Below, in pieces: positions 24,162 to 33,231 of a stretch of DNA of 64,000 nucleotides. Position 1 is the stretch's first letter, and each line of letters opens with the position of its first letter. The notes under the pieces were generated by a model. That model searched no databases. It was not told the origin of the DNA and saw nothing but the letters and a program-made list of their open reading frames with translations. The position numbers and the translations under genes are program-made. Origin of the DNA: Bacillota bacterium (GTDB lineage Bacteria; Bacillota; Clostridia; Christensenellales; SZUA-584); NCBI GenBank assembly GCA_023408075.1, contig JAEYKW010000017.1, positions 62,001 to 126,000 on the forward strand, in the 5' to 3' direction.

Positions 24162-25401
24162 AACGATATGGAATGTGATTAAAAGCAACCTTGTCATGAA
24201 GATTATGGCCGTGCTTTTCGCTGTGATTCTCTGGAGCTACGTGCTCTCTATCATCAATCCGGACAGGGCGCGCGTGGTAGAGAACGTCCCTGTGAACTTT
24301 ACGGGCAATGCCGAATTTAACAACGGTAAGTTTGAAATCACCGAAAGCCTTTCTGATGTGCTTCACAAGGTGAACGTGAAAATCGTTGTCAAACAGAGTG
24401 ACCTTAAGCTCTTGAGTGAGAAAAACATTGACGCCTTTATCGATCTGTCCAGCATCAAAAGCCCGGGGGACTACGAGCTCAAAATTGACGCCGTTCCTCA
24501 AGGCCTCAATGGTCAGGTGGTGGAAATCAGCCCGTCGAAGGTCAAGCTGCATGTGGACTGGTCTGTATCCAAAACCGTTCCCGTTACGGTTAACGTTATC
24601 GGCAGCGTTCCAGGCGGTTATTACGCGAGCGTACCGGAACTCACGCCGACCACTGTGCAAATCAAAGGCGCTCAGACAGATGTGGAAAAGCTGGCCAGCG
24701 CCGTCTGCAATGTGGATTTAACGGGGCTTACCGAAGGCTACAACCGAAACATGGATATTGATCTGCTCGATTACGACGGCAATGTCATCGACAAAAGCCT
24801 GTTCCCGGGCGAGCTGCCGTCTGTGATTGTCAAACTCGACGTACAGTCGATGAAAACCGTGCCGATTGACGTCAATGGTTCAATCATCGGTCAGAACGAG
24901 GTGGCAACCGGTTATGAGGTATCAGATATGACATGCATTCCGCAAAGGGTGTCCATCGCGGGCGACGCGAAGACACTCGCGGGCATCAGCAGCCTCAGCC
25001 TTGTGCCGTACAGCGTCAGCGGCAAAAGCGCGAGCGAATCCGTCGCGCTTGATTACCAGCCGCCCGAAGGTGTCACCGTGCTGACACAGCAAAAAGCGCA
25101 GGTGAGCATCAACATCCGCGAAGTGACAAAAACCAAAACCTTCAAGGATGTTGCGATAAAAACAAAAGATCTGGGCAGCGGGCTACGTGCCGACTTAAGC
25201 GAGCCCAAGGTGGATGCCACCGTGATGGCGGGCGTCTCCGTGATGTCGAAGCTCAGCCGCTCGGATATCGTGCCGTACGTGGATCTGGACGGATTGAAAC
25301 CCGGCACCTATAGCCGCGATGTGCTGTTTGAAATCCCCAAGGGGTTCTCGGAGCAGAACTTCACCGCAAGTGCCGGTACGGTCACAGTCACGATATATTA
25401 A
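24145..25401 (+). CDS. cdaR: CdaR (YbbR-domain) regulator of CdaA
   Basis: A 418-residue protein with one N-terminal membrane anchor (LVMKIMAVLFAVILWSYVLS) and about four exported YbbR repeats of roughly 80 residues. It binds CdaA and adjusts c-di-AMP synthesis at the cell surface. I prefer ATG 24145 because AAGGA lies ten bases upstream; the in-frame GTG at 24136 overlaps that site. It shares the cdaA transcript. Confidence 0.93.
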   Translation: MKTVLKTIWNVIKSNLVMKIMAVLFAVILWSYVLSIINPDRARVVENVPVNFTGNAEFNNGKFEITESLSDVLHKVNVKIVVKQSDLKLLSEKNIDAFIDLSSIKSPGDYELKIDAVPQGLNGQVVEISPSKVKLHVDWSVSKTVPVTVNVIGSVPGGYYASVPELTPTTVQIKGAQTDVEKLASAVCNVDLTGLTEGYNRNMDIDLLDYDGNVIDKSLFPGELPSVIVKLDVQSMKTVPIDVNGSIIGQNEVATGYEVSDMTCIPQRVSIAGDAKTLAGISSLSLVPYSVSGKSASESVALDYQPPEGVTVLTQQKAQVSINIREVTKTKTFKDVAIKTKDLGSGLRADLSEPKVDATVMAGVSVMSKLSRSDIVPYVDLDGLKPGTYSRDVLFEIPKGFSEQNFTASAGTVTVTIY

Positions 25402-25470
25402 AACGTTTGGCGTATACTATGAGGGGGGCGGGATACCGTCCCCTTTTAAAGTCTTGGAAAGGAACCACTC

Positions 25471-27057
25471 ATGGCCATATTGTTGACCGGCATCAGCGTT
25501 CCGCTCGAAACCAGCGAAGAGGACCTCAGGCAGGCCGCCGCCGATGCGCTTCGCATACCGGCAGCCGAAATCTCGGGCCTGCGCATCAAAAGGCAGTCCG
25601 TCGATGCGCGGCGCGCACAGCTGCGCCTTGCGCTCACGGTGCTTGTGGAGCTGCACGACGGTGAGCGCCAGAAAACGCTGGAAGATATTCACGGCTGCGC
25701 CCAAAGCTACCGCGAGCCGGACATCGCCTACGGCAGCAAACCAGCCGGGCGTGCTGTTGTGGTGGGTGCGGGGCCGTGCGGCCTGTTTGCGGCGCTGACG
25801 CTCGCGACCCACGGCTACCAGCCGCTGCTGATTGAGCGCGGGCGCGATATTGTTTCGCGCAGTGCCGATGTACAGCATCTGAGGAACAAAGGCATTTTGA
25901 ACCCCGAGAGCAACGTCTGCTTCGGCGCGGGCGGCGCGGGCGCGTTTTCCGACGGCAAGCTCACCACGCGCATCAAGGACCCGCGCAGCGAATACGTGCT
26001 GCAAACGCTGGTGGACTGCGGCGCGCCTGCCGACATACTCACCGACGCCAAGCCGCACACGGGCACCGAGCATATCCGCACGGCAGTATCGGAAATTATT
26101 GAGAAAATCGCGAGTCTCGGCGGCGAGATCTCTTTTGATAGCCGCCTGGCGGATATACACCTGAACGGCGACGAGCTGTCCGGCATCGCATATATCAAGA
26201 ACGGCATCAAAGAGACGGTTGAGACGCATGCGGCGGCGCTTTGCATCGGCCACAGCGCGCGCGATACTTACCGCATGCTGCTGCAAAAAGGCGTATCTGT
26301 CATTCCAAAACCGTTTGCGGTCGGCGTACGCATTGAGCATCTACGCGCTTTTATTGACAAAGCGCAGTACGGCGCGGCACTCGGGCACCCGATGCTCGGC
26401 GCGGCGGAATACCGGCTCACATCGTCGTCCGGCGGGCGCGGCGTGTATACATTTTGCATGTGCCCGGGCGGCGAAGTCATTTGTTCGTCCACCGAGCCGG
26501 ACGGCATCGCGGTCAACGGCATGAGCTATTACGCGCGCGATATGGAAAACTCCAACAGCGCGGTCGTGGTCGGCGTATCCGCCGCCGATTTTGAGAGCGG
26601 CCCGCTGGGCGGCGTCAATTTCCAGCAGCGGCTCGAACGTGCGGCATTCGCGCTCACCGGCGGACAGGGCGCACCCGCTCAAACGCTGCGCGATTTTTTT
26701 GACGGCAAAGCCTCAAGCCAGTTTGGCGGCGTGCCGCCATCGTACCGCCCGCACGCAGTTCCGGCCGATCTGCACGGCTGCCTGCCCCCCGCCGTCACCG
26801 ACGCGCTCAAAGCAGGGCTCAGAGATTTTGATAACAAGCTCAAAGGCTTTGCAATGCCGGACGCGGTGCTGACCGGGGTCGAGACGCGCACGTCGTCACC
26901 CGTACGTTTGATGCGCGGCGATGATTGTCAGGCGCAGGGACTATGCGGGCTGTTCCCCGCAGGCGAAGGCGCGGGCTATGCGGGCGGCATCGTCTCCGCC
27001 GCGGTAGACGGCATCAAATGCGCGCAGGCCATGATGAGCCTTTATGCGCGGCCATAA
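25471..27057 (+). CDS. FAD-dependent oxidoreductase (COG2509-type)
   Basis: A 528-residue flavoprotein. After a roughly 85-residue N-terminal domain (LKIKRQSVDAR-like) comes the dinucleotide fold AVVVGAGPCGLFAALTLA, then GAGGAGAFSDGKLTTR and, at the end, GLFPAGEGAGYAGGIVSAAVDG. This is the conserved uncharacterised family of FAD-dependent dehydrogenases of Clostridia. The substrate is unknown. It is followed 15 bases later by a P-loop gene, probably in the same operon. Confidence 0.9.
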   Translation: MAILLTGISVPLETSEEDLRQAAADALRIPAAEISGLRIKRQSVDARRAQLRLALTVLVELHDGERQKTLEDIHGCAQSYREPDIAYGSKPAGRAVVVGAGPCGLFAALTLATHGYQPLLIERGRDIVSRSADVQHLRNKGILNPESNVCFGAGGAGAFSDGKLTTRIKDPRSEYVLQTLVDCGAPADILTDAKPHTGTEHIRTAVSEIIEKIASLGGEISFDSRLADIHLNGDELSGIAYIKNGIKETVETHAAALCIGHSARDTYRMLLQKGVSVIPKPFAVGVRIEHLRAFIDKAQYGAALGHPMLGAAEYRLTSSSGGRGVYTFCMCPGGEVICSSTEPDGIAVNGMSYYARDMENSNSAVVVGVSAADFESGPLGGVNFQQRLERAAFALTGGQGAPAQTLRDFFDGKASSQFGGVPPSYRPHAVPADLHGCLPPAVTDALKAGLRDFDNKLKGFAMPDAVLTGVETRTSSPVRLMRGDDCQAQGLCGLFPAGEGAGYAGGIVSAAVDGIKCAQAMMSLYARP

Positions 27058-27072
27058 CACAAAGGAGAACAC

Positions 27073-27744
27073 ATGAAGAAAATCACCGTGCTTTTCGGCA
27101 ATTACGGCAGCGGCAAAACCGAGCTGTCTTTGAACATCGCGCTTTCTTTGGCTGCGCAGTACCCGGATGTGACTCTGGTTGACCTTGATATCGTGAATCC
27201 GTATTTTCGTTCATCCGAACACACCGCGATGCTGCGAGAGCATGGCATCCGCGTGATTGCACCCGTGTACGCGAACACTGCGGTGGATCTGCCTTCGCTG
27301 CCGCCCGACATCTATGCGGCGTTTCAGGGCAGCCACGCCATTTTCGACTGCGGGGGCGATCCGGTCGGAGCCGCGGCGCTCGGCTCATTAAAGCCCCAGT
27401 TCGACGCCCGACGCGGCGATGTGGAGGCGCTGTTCGTGATCAATACGAGACGGCCGTTTCAGGCCGACGCGCAGCAGCTGGCCGAGAGCCTTAAGCGCAT
27501 TGAGCACAGCGCACGGCTCAAAGCGGACGGCCTTGTGCTGAATACCAATCTTGGCAACGGCACCACGGGAAACGAGCTCAGCGAGGGCTTTGGTGCGGTT
27601 CGGGAGTTGTCCGCGCTGACGGGCACGCCGCTCAAATATATCAGCGGTACCCAAGAAACGCTCTCGGCATTCGCCGCGCAGCATCCGAAAGATACATCAG
27701 AGCGCATTGCGCTGACAATCTATACGCGGCCCGAATGGCTGTAA
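27073..27744 (+). CDS. P-loop nucleotide-binding protein (SIMIBI/ParA-like)
   Basis: A 223-residue protein with Walker A FGNYGSGKTELS at residues 8-19, VDLDIVNPYFRSSE as the switch region and IFDCGGDPVGAAAL as a Walker-B-like block. It belongs to the MinD/CobQ-like GTPase/ATPase class; the specific role is not known. An AAAGGAG site precedes the ATG. The neighbouring FAD oxidoreductase suggests a shared metabolic unit. Confidence 0.82.
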   Translation: MKKITVLFGNYGSGKTELSLNIALSLAAQYPDVTLVDLDIVNPYFRSSEHTAMLREHGIRVIAPVYANTAVDLPSLPPDIYAAFQGSHAIFDCGGDPVGAAALGSLKPQFDARRGDVEALFVINTRRPFQADAQQLAESLKRIEHSARLKADGLVLNTNLGNGTTGNELSEGFGAVRELSALTGTPLKYISGTQETLSAFAAQHPKDTSERIALTIYTRPEWL

Positions 27745-27816
27745 CACTTGCATTGACGCCCATATACACTATAATAATAAGGGCCTAAATTTCAGGGGAA
27801 CGGAGATACGCATCAC

Positions 27817-28710
27817 ATGAATGTTTATGGCAATATATTAAGCACGATCGGCAACACACCTCTGGTCAGGATCAATAAACTGTTTTGTAAGCCCGGCGTT
27901 GAAATTTACGCCAAAAACGAAGGCACCAACCCGACAGGCAGCATAAAGGACCGCATTGCGCTCAAAATGGTGGAGCAGGCCGAAACCGAAGGCACGCTTT
28001 ACGCAGGAAAGACGATTATTGAGCCCACTTCGGGCAACACGGGCATCGCGCTCGCGATGATCGGCGCGGTGAAGGGCTACCCTGTGGAAATCGTGATGAG
28101 CAGCGCGGTATCTGAAGAGCGCCAGAAGATGATCACGGCTTTTGGCGGCACGGTGATACTCACGGCGGCGGAGGAAGGCACCGACGGCGCAATCCGCAAG
28201 GCGCGTGAGCTCGTGGCGACCGATCCTGAAAAATATTTCATGCCGGACCAGTTTACCAACCGCTACAACAAGATTGCGCACTATTCGACCACTGCCGAAG
28301 AGATGATACGCGACACCGAAGGGCGCATCACGCACTTTGTATCGGCGCTTGGGACATCAGGCACGCTGATGGGCACAGCCAAGCGCTTGAAAGAGCTCAA
28401 TCCCGAAATCCGCATCGTTGAAGCGCATCCGGTGCGCGGCCATTACATACAGGGGCTTAAGAACATGACGGAGGCCATCGTGCCTGAAATCTATGACCCA
28501 ACAAAGATCGACATCTCGATCATGATCGATTCGGAAGAGGCGTTTGACATGGTGCGCCGCATCGTTCGGGAAGAGGGTATTTTCTGCGGCATGTCGTCCG
28601 GGGCGGCGATGCTTGCAGCGCTCAAGGTTGCCGAGCAGATTGACAAGGGCGTAATCATCTGCATATTCCCCGACCGCGGGGAAAAGTATTTGAGCACGAA
28701 GCTGTTTTAG
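27817..28710 (+). CDS. cysK: Cysteine synthase (O-acetylserine sulfhydrylase)
   Basis: A 297-residue PLP enzyme making cysteine from O-acetylserine and sulfide. NPTGSIKDRIAL holds the PLP lysine, PTSGNTGIALA the substrate loop and SALGTSGTLMG the phosphate-binding glycines. It is slightly short but complete. A TATAAT lies about 45 bases upstream with a weak -35, so it probably has its own promoter; no T-box or other leader structure was seen in the short gap. Confidence 0.95.
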   Translation: MNVYGNILSTIGNTPLVRINKLFCKPGVEIYAKNEGTNPTGSIKDRIALKMVEQAETEGTLYAGKTIIEPTSGNTGIALAMIGAVKGYPVEIVMSSAVSEERQKMITAFGGTVILTAAEEGTDGAIRKARELVATDPEKYFMPDQFTNRYNKIAHYSTTAEEMIRDTEGRITHFVSALGTSGTLMGTAKRLKELNPEIRIVEAHPVRGHYIQGLKNMTEAIVPEIYDPTKIDISIMIDSEEAFDMVRRIVREEGIFCGMSSGAAMLAALKVAEQIDKGVIICIFPDRGEKYLSTKLF

Positions 28711-28784
28711 GAGAAAATCCTCAAGATAAGACATAATTAAATTAATAAAGAGTTAAAAAACACCTGAGTGGCACAGCTTGATGA

Positions 28785-28968
28785 AGAACATCAACCAGTG
28801 AGTGAAGTGAGCATCCCATGGCAAACGCTTAAAAATGGGATTTCTCGCTTCGCTATCGCTCACTCGAAATGACATTTGGGGCTTTGTCATCAACCTGTCA
28901 TGCTGAACGGAACGTGAGTGAAGTGAAGCATCCCATGGTAAAACGCTTTAAGCATGGGATGCCAGACC
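28785..28968. repeat. Two copies of an interspersed intergenic repeat
   Basis: Both copies contain GTGAGTGAAGTGA(A)GCATCCCATGG followed by AAACGCTT and a matching ATGGGAT; the first ends in CGCTATCGCTCACTCGAAATGACA. Related pieces occur near 55.75 kb. The sequence is non-coding and resembles the short palindromic repeats common between bacterial genes. The rest of 28711-29098 holds nothing recognisable. Confidence 0.55.
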
Positions 28969-29098
28969 ACTGGGTAGTCAATCGCATGCTCAATCAGTAT
29001 AACAATTGAAACTTTGTCGTTTATAACTCGCCGATACCACAACCTGATTTGCCCCGCCGCCAGTTGACTGAAGCTATTTTCATGGCTCTTTTTAAAGC

Positions 29099-29125
29099 AT
29101 AAAAAGCCGCTTGCGTGGCTTTTTA
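29099..29125 (-). terminator. Terminator downstream of trmO (bidirectional)
   Basis: AAAAAGCC (29101-29108) pairs with GGCTTTTT (29117-29124) across GCTTGCGT. On the minus strand it lies about 40 bases after the trmO stop. Confidence 0.7.
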
Positions 29126-29162
29126 CGAATTTCAAGAGGGTTATGTCCTTATCTTGTAAGCC

Positions 29163-29639
29163 TTATTCGGGAAAATTGAACTCGGCGCCCCAGTCAAACT
29201 CCGCGCTGTCCTCAATGTATTGCGGCCAGTGGGCGCACCAATCCGGCACCTTCGCATCCCGCACTCTGTCTTCGCTCGGATGGTACGGCTTGATATCGAG
29301 CACAGGCGTGCCGTTTTCCGCATCCGTATAGGCAACCTCAATCCTGTGGGCCTTTTCATCCACCGCGATGAGCTTGCAGACCGTGACGGCAATCGGGTTG
29401 GGCCGAACCGGCCCCCGCGACGCAAGCACGCCCACCTTGTCGGGACCCTTTTTATACGGCTTATCCATCACGTAGTACTTTCTCACCTCTTCGCTGTCAT
29501 AAAGGTTGAACCACCAGATGAGCTGAATGTGGCTGAAATCCTCAAGCCCCAAAACGGCCGCAAAAACCTCCGCGTCAAGCTCAATAAAATACCGCCCGTT
29601 TTCTGTGACGACCTTTCCGATCGGGTCAAAACTAACCAT
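29163..29639 (-). CDS. trmO: TrmO/TsaA-family methyltransferase
   Basis: A 158-residue protein of the UPF0066 family, which methylates the N6 of t6A37 in tRNA using S-adenosylmethionine. The hallmark RGPVRPNPIAVTVCKL sits near residue 75, preceded by DFSHIQLIWWF and followed by LDIKPYHP. An AGGAGG site precedes ATG 29639. Some members next to metal genes have other roles, so the tRNA assignment is by family. Confidence 0.88.
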   Translation of the reverse strand: MVSFDPIGKVVTENGRYFIELDAEVFAAVLGLEDFSHIQLIWWFNLYDSEEVRKYYVMDKPYKKGPDKVGVLASRGPVRPNPIAVTVCKLIAVDEKAHRIEVAYTDAENGTPVLDIKPYHPSEDRVRDAKVPDWCAHWPQYIEDSAEFDWGAEFNFPE

Positions 29640-29778
29640 CTGTCAAACCTCCTTGTTTTTTGGTATATTATACATGGCGGTGATCATTTCATCTTGATAC
29701 GTCTTGCCTTGTACAGGCCGGAAACACCGGCTATGCACGGCCAAATTTTGATGAATCCTGCTTTTTGGGGAGGGCTGT

Positions 29779-30288
29779 ATGAAAACGCAAATCGTTTATC
29801 TTGATTCATTGCTGCTCGGCGGCGTCAGTTTTTACGGAGACCCGATCAGCTTAAAGGGCAGCTGGGATGCGGAAAATGAGATCGGCAAGACGTGCCAGCG
29901 GTTCACCGAGTTCGTTGCCGAAAATCCCTTCCGTGCTTATTCGCTTGGCAAACCGCTGTTTTATGAGGTGCATATATATGGCAGCGAAACGCTGACCAAA
30001 GGTTATTTTGAGGTGTTCGCAGGAGAGGAGGTCCGCACCGCGCAATTGCCCGTCGCTCTAAGCGCAAAATTCATCCCCGCATCCGACTATCTGAAGATCT
30101 CTTTAACGGGTCAGGAGATCGTCTCCGACTGGTGGCAGGAGCTTGATGCTATCATTTCGGCGGAAAAAGGCGTGACGAGAAACTACGGCTATATCATACA
30201 GGCGTATGATGAGCGTTTCAAAGGCGTGGACAGAATTGATGAATCGGCACTCGATGCCTATATCCCCCTGCTGCATAGCGAGCCATGA
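29779..30288 (+). CDS. GyrI-like effector-binding domain protein (predicted)
   Basis: A 169-residue protein. The overall pattern, an opening strand (VYLDSLLLGGVSFYG), a central YEVHIYG segment, then AKFIPASDYLKISLTGQEI and SDWWQELDAII, resembles the stand-alone ligand domain of GyrI/BmrR-type proteins. The assignment is moderate. It overlaps the AraC-type gene (ATGA), so the two probably form a sensor and DNA-binding pair, a domain pair normally fused in one protein. Confidence 0.55.
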   Translation: MKTQIVYLDSLLLGGVSFYGDPISLKGSWDAENEIGKTCQRFTEFVAENPFRAYSLGKPLFYEVHIYGSETLTKGYFEVFAGEEVRTAQLPVALSAKFIPASDYLKISLTGQEIVSDWWQELDAIISAEKGVTRNYGYIIQAYDERFKGVDRIDESALDAYIPLLHSEP

Positions 30289-30992
30289 CGATGACCGGTG
30301 TGATTCAAAAAAGTATCGACTACATCGAGACCAATCTTCACAGCGATATCGGCGTGGCGGATGTCGCAAACGCCGTATGTTACTCGCAGTTCTATTTTTC
30401 GCGGCAGTTTTCGCTTGGCACCCATATTTCCGTTTATGATTATATTCTCAAAAGGAGGCTCTCGGAAGCGTACAAAACGCTTTTTGCCGATGCGCCGCGT
30501 ATACTCGATCTTGCGCTGCGCTACGGCTTCCAGTCGCACGAGGTTTTTACGCGCGCATTCCGCAAGATGTTCGGCGAAAACCCGAGCGAAGCCGCAATTT
30601 ATAAACCGCTGCTGGTCTACGAGCGAATTGACAGCGCATACCTCAGCTTTCTCGCGGATTTGAAAATCGAGATTATGGGCAGCGATTATCCGAACTGTTT
30701 TTTTGAAGTGGAAGCTGAGGCGAAACATGAAGACAACACGCTCATGATACTGTCGGATAATCTGCTGAGCTGTCAAACGCTGCTGACGGGCCGCTTGAAA
30801 ACACAGGCGGAACGGAATCTTTGCTTTAGGCTCAATTCTCTTAAGGGTGCCTTGCGCATTCATCATACGGACATTCGGTCGTCTATCCGGTATTTCATCG
30901 ATAATTTCTACGATATTGATCGAATGGCAAGCAACTTTATTCTGCTTAAAAAAGTTAAAGACCATATCGATTTCATCATACCGGGAAAATAA
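30285..30992 (+). CDS. AraC family transcriptional regulator
   Basis: A 235-residue regulator with the two helix-turn-helix units at the N-terminus: VADVANAVCYSQFYFSRQFS and ILDLALRYGFQSHEVFTRAFRK. Residues after about 110 form a domain I do not recognise. The start ATG overlaps the stop of the upstream effector-domain gene. Targets are unknown; control of its own operon is likely. Confidence 0.9.
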   Translation: MTMTGVIQKSIDYIETNLHSDIGVADVANAVCYSQFYFSRQFSLGTHISVYDYILKRRLSEAYKTLFADAPRILDLALRYGFQSHEVFTRAFRKMFGENPSEAAIYKPLLVYERIDSAYLSFLADLKIEIMGSDYPNCFFEVEAEAKHEDNTLMILSDNLLSCQTLLTGRLKTQAERNLCFRLNSLKGALRIHHTDIRSSIRYFIDNFYDIDRMASNFILLKKVKDHIDFIIPGK

Positions 30993-31042
30993 AAAAGATA
31001 AGCAACAGCCTCTCATTAATTTTGGTTATTTAGCATACCGCG

Positions 31043-31100
31043 TCAGCACGATACCGAGCGCACGAACCCAGCGGTTTTCGAACCTTCAGTATGTTTATAC
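31043..31100 (-). pseudogene. Remnant of a hisC 3' end
   Basis: On the minus strand this piece reads KTAGFVRSVSC and a TGA stop, close to the true HisC tail KTAEYVRSVSC at 32081-32115. The DNA AGCACGATACCGAGCGCAC is identical in both places, and the next 30 bases are diverged but alignable. It marks the far border of the AT-rich segment that carries the P5CR-like gene. Confidence 0.75.
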
Positions 31101-31124
31101 TCCGTGTTAATAGTCAATTCATGT

Positions 31125-31955
31125 TTATAGTAAAGAAAAATCATCACTGATACGTTTTTCAACTATAGCTCTTTTTCCGAGTGTTTTATTAAACATAGCT
31201 TCAAAAACAGCTGGAAGCATCTCATTGAAAACCAATATGCCTTCTTCGGTTATTCCACCTTTAGTGGCTACTCTGCCAATTAAATCAGTATAATCTAAAT
31301 TTTTATCCAACAATAGTTTCGATGTCGCATAAAGCGTGTGTGTTACCATTTCTTTAATCTCATCAATTGTAAATGATGAAGTATGCAAAGCAGCAATCTT
31401 TGTCATATTGTCAAATATGGATGCAATAAAACCGGGAGCACAGCTGGTGAGTTCAGCCGCGAACCCAATATCTTTGTCAGCTACAATCTTTAATGCTCCT
31501 AACTTTCTAATATATTGGTTTAGCAATTGCTCATCTTTTTCTGTTACTTTTTCGCTGTGGCATATTAAACTTATTCCTTCTCCAATTTCAGATACTATTG
31601 TGGGCATTAGTTTTGTTACCTTACAGTCAACTATGCTTAAAATGTTTTTAAGATTAACGGTTCCTGCTAAAGATATAATGTGAGTTTTATTTCTAATAGA
31701 TGGTTTAATTTCTAACAGAACACTTAATAAATCAGCAGGTTTCACACAAATAAAAATATATTCGGAATTATCTGCGACCTCAGTCAATGCTAGGCTAATT
31801 TGAATATCAGGATACATTGTGGTTATTTCAGTTAATTTGCTCTTATCTTTTCTTGTAACGATAATATCTGCGACATTAACCTCGGCGTATTCCACAAGAC
31901 CGTGTATCAGCATTTTTGCCATGCTGCCAAAACCTATAAAACCAAATTTGGCCAT
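31125..31955 (-). CDS. Pyrroline-5-carboxylate reductase-like dehydrogenase
   Basis: A 276-residue NAD(P)-dependent dehydrogenase. FGFIGFGSMAKMLIHG is the nucleotide-binding loop, FICVKPADL the usual VKP motif, and TSCAPGFIASIFDNM with GGITEEGILVF matches the C-terminal P5CR dimer domain. The family makes proline or handles other imines. The start is ATG 31955, with GGAGG eight bases upstream. It is AT-rich unlike its neighbours and lies between hisC and a duplicated hisC tail, so it was probably acquired. Confidence 0.82.
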   Translation of the reverse strand: MAKFGFIGFGSMAKMLIHGLVEYAEVNVADIIVTRKDKSKLTEITTMYPDIQISLALTEVADNSEYIFICVKPADLLSVLLEIKPSIRNKTHIISLAGTVNLKNILSIVDCKVTKLMPTIVSEIGEGISLICHSEKVTEKDEQLLNQYIRKLGALKIVADKDIGFAAELTSCAPGFIASIFDNMTKIAALHTSSFTIDEIKEMVTHTLYATSKLLLDKNLDYTDLIGRVATKGGITEEGILVFNEMLPAVFEAMFNKTLGKRAIVEKRISDDFSLL

Positions 31956-32080
31956 ATTGATTTCCTCCACAGCAATTATTAATACTATCCATTTGCCTCA
32001 CTCCAAAGGCAGACCAAGAAATTTGATATATATTATACTTCCCTTGACAAACAGTTGAAAAGAAATCCTCCAAGCAAATT

Positions 32081-33139
32081 TTAGCACGATACCGAGCGCA
32101 CATACTCGGCTGTTTTCGCAAGCAGCGTATCCATCTGCTCATTCGTGCCGATCGTGATGCGAAGATAATCGAATATGCGGGGTTTGTTAAAATGCCGCAC
32201 ATAGATATTGTTCTCCGCGAGATGCGCCTTGAGCGCCGCCGCGCTGACACCCGGATGCGATGCGAACACAAAATTCGCTTTGGACGGCAGCACCTTAAAG
32301 CCGAGTTCAGTCAGACACTCCGCCGTGCGCTCGCGCGTCGCGATCACCTTCCTGCTCATCGCCGCACAGTATGCCGTATCGAGTATCGCGGCCGCCGCCG
32401 CGTCCTGCGCAATCATATCAAGCGGATACGAATTGAAGCTGTCTTTAATGCGCATCAGTCCTTCAATCAAATGCGGCTGACCGAGCGCGAAAGCCACGCG
32501 CAGCCCCGCAAGCGCGTGTGATTTGCTCATCGTCGATACGATAAGCAAATTCGGGTATTTCGAAATCAGCGATGCCGCGCTGCCCGCGCCGAACGACGCA
32601 TACGCCTCGTCAATAATCACCACATGCTCGCCGTTGCGCTGCAGTATGCGTTCCACCTCGGCAAGGCCCAGTGCAATGCCCGTGGGCGCGTTGGGGTTGG
32701 CGAGCACCACGCCTCCGCCCGTCATCTCATCAACCGGCACCGTGAAATCGTCATTGAGCGGTACAGCTTTGCAGCTGATACCGTAAAGCTCTGCCCAGAC
32801 CGGATAAAAGCTGTATGTAATATCGGGGAACACCACATCCCCGTCAAAAAACGCCTGAAACGCAAGCCCCAGCACCTCGTCCGAGCCGTTGCCGCAGAAC
32901 ACATGGTCTTCCGGCAGCCCATAGATTTGCGCCACGGCGCTTTTGAGCTTCCCGCCGTCAGGGCTCGGGTAAAGGCGCAGCCGCTCACCCGCAAAGCATC
33001 GGAGCACCTCGAGCGCCTTCGGAGACGGCGGATACGGGTTCTCGTTGGTATTGAGCTTAATTATGCCGCTGCCCTGCGGCTGGTCTCCGGCCTCATACGG
33101 CGTGATCGTTGCGGCCTTGCGGCTTAAAAACTGTATCAC
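32081..33139 (-). CDS. hisC: Histidinol-phosphate aminotransferase
   Basis: A 352-residue class II PLP aminotransferase. LNTNENPYPPSPKAL opens the fold, ANPNAPTG is the cofactor-binding block, STMSKSHALAGLRVAF contains the PLP lysine, and LRITIGTNEQM the C-terminal substrate Arg. It converts imidazole-acetol phosphate in histidine synthesis, though aromatic activity is possible. The start is GTG 33139 with GGGAGG seven bases away. No other his genes lie nearby. Confidence 0.92.
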   Translation of the reverse strand: MIQFLSRKAATITPYEAGDQPQGSGIIKLNTNENPYPPSPKALEVLRCFAGERLRLYPSPDGGKLKSAVAQIYGLPEDHVFCGNGSDEVLGLAFQAFFDGDVVFPDITYSFYPVWAELYGISCKAVPLNDDFTVPVDEMTGGGVVLANPNAPTGIALGLAEVERILQRNGEHVVIIDEAYASFGAGSAASLISKYPNLLIVSTMSKSHALAGLRVAFALGQPHLIEGLMRIKDSFNSYPLDMIAQDAAAAAILDTAYCAAMSRKVIATRERTAECLTELGFKVLPSKANFVFASHPGVSAAALKAHLAENNIYVRHFNKPRIFDYLRITIGTNEQMDTLLAKTAEYVRSVSC

Positions 33140-33196
33140 AGCTAACCTCCCGAAATGTTCCTTATGGTTTCATATTAGCACAGCAGAATAAAAAGA

Positions 33197-33225
33197 TTAA
33201 CAGTTTTTTCAGTCTGTGATAAAAT
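33197..33225 (+). promoter_or_regulatory. Promoter giving a leaderless tag transcript
   Basis: TTAACA (33197-33202), exactly 17 bases and TAAAAT (33220-33225). The seventh base after the -10 is 33232, the A of the ATG. No ribosome-binding sequence is present. Confidence 0.7.
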
Positions 33226-33231
33226 CGAACC

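Noticed and set aside
28711..29098. tRNA or rRNA fragment in the intergenic repeat region
   Set aside because: No cloverleaf, no T-loop sequence and no rRNA-like block; the pairing is that of simple palindromic repeats.
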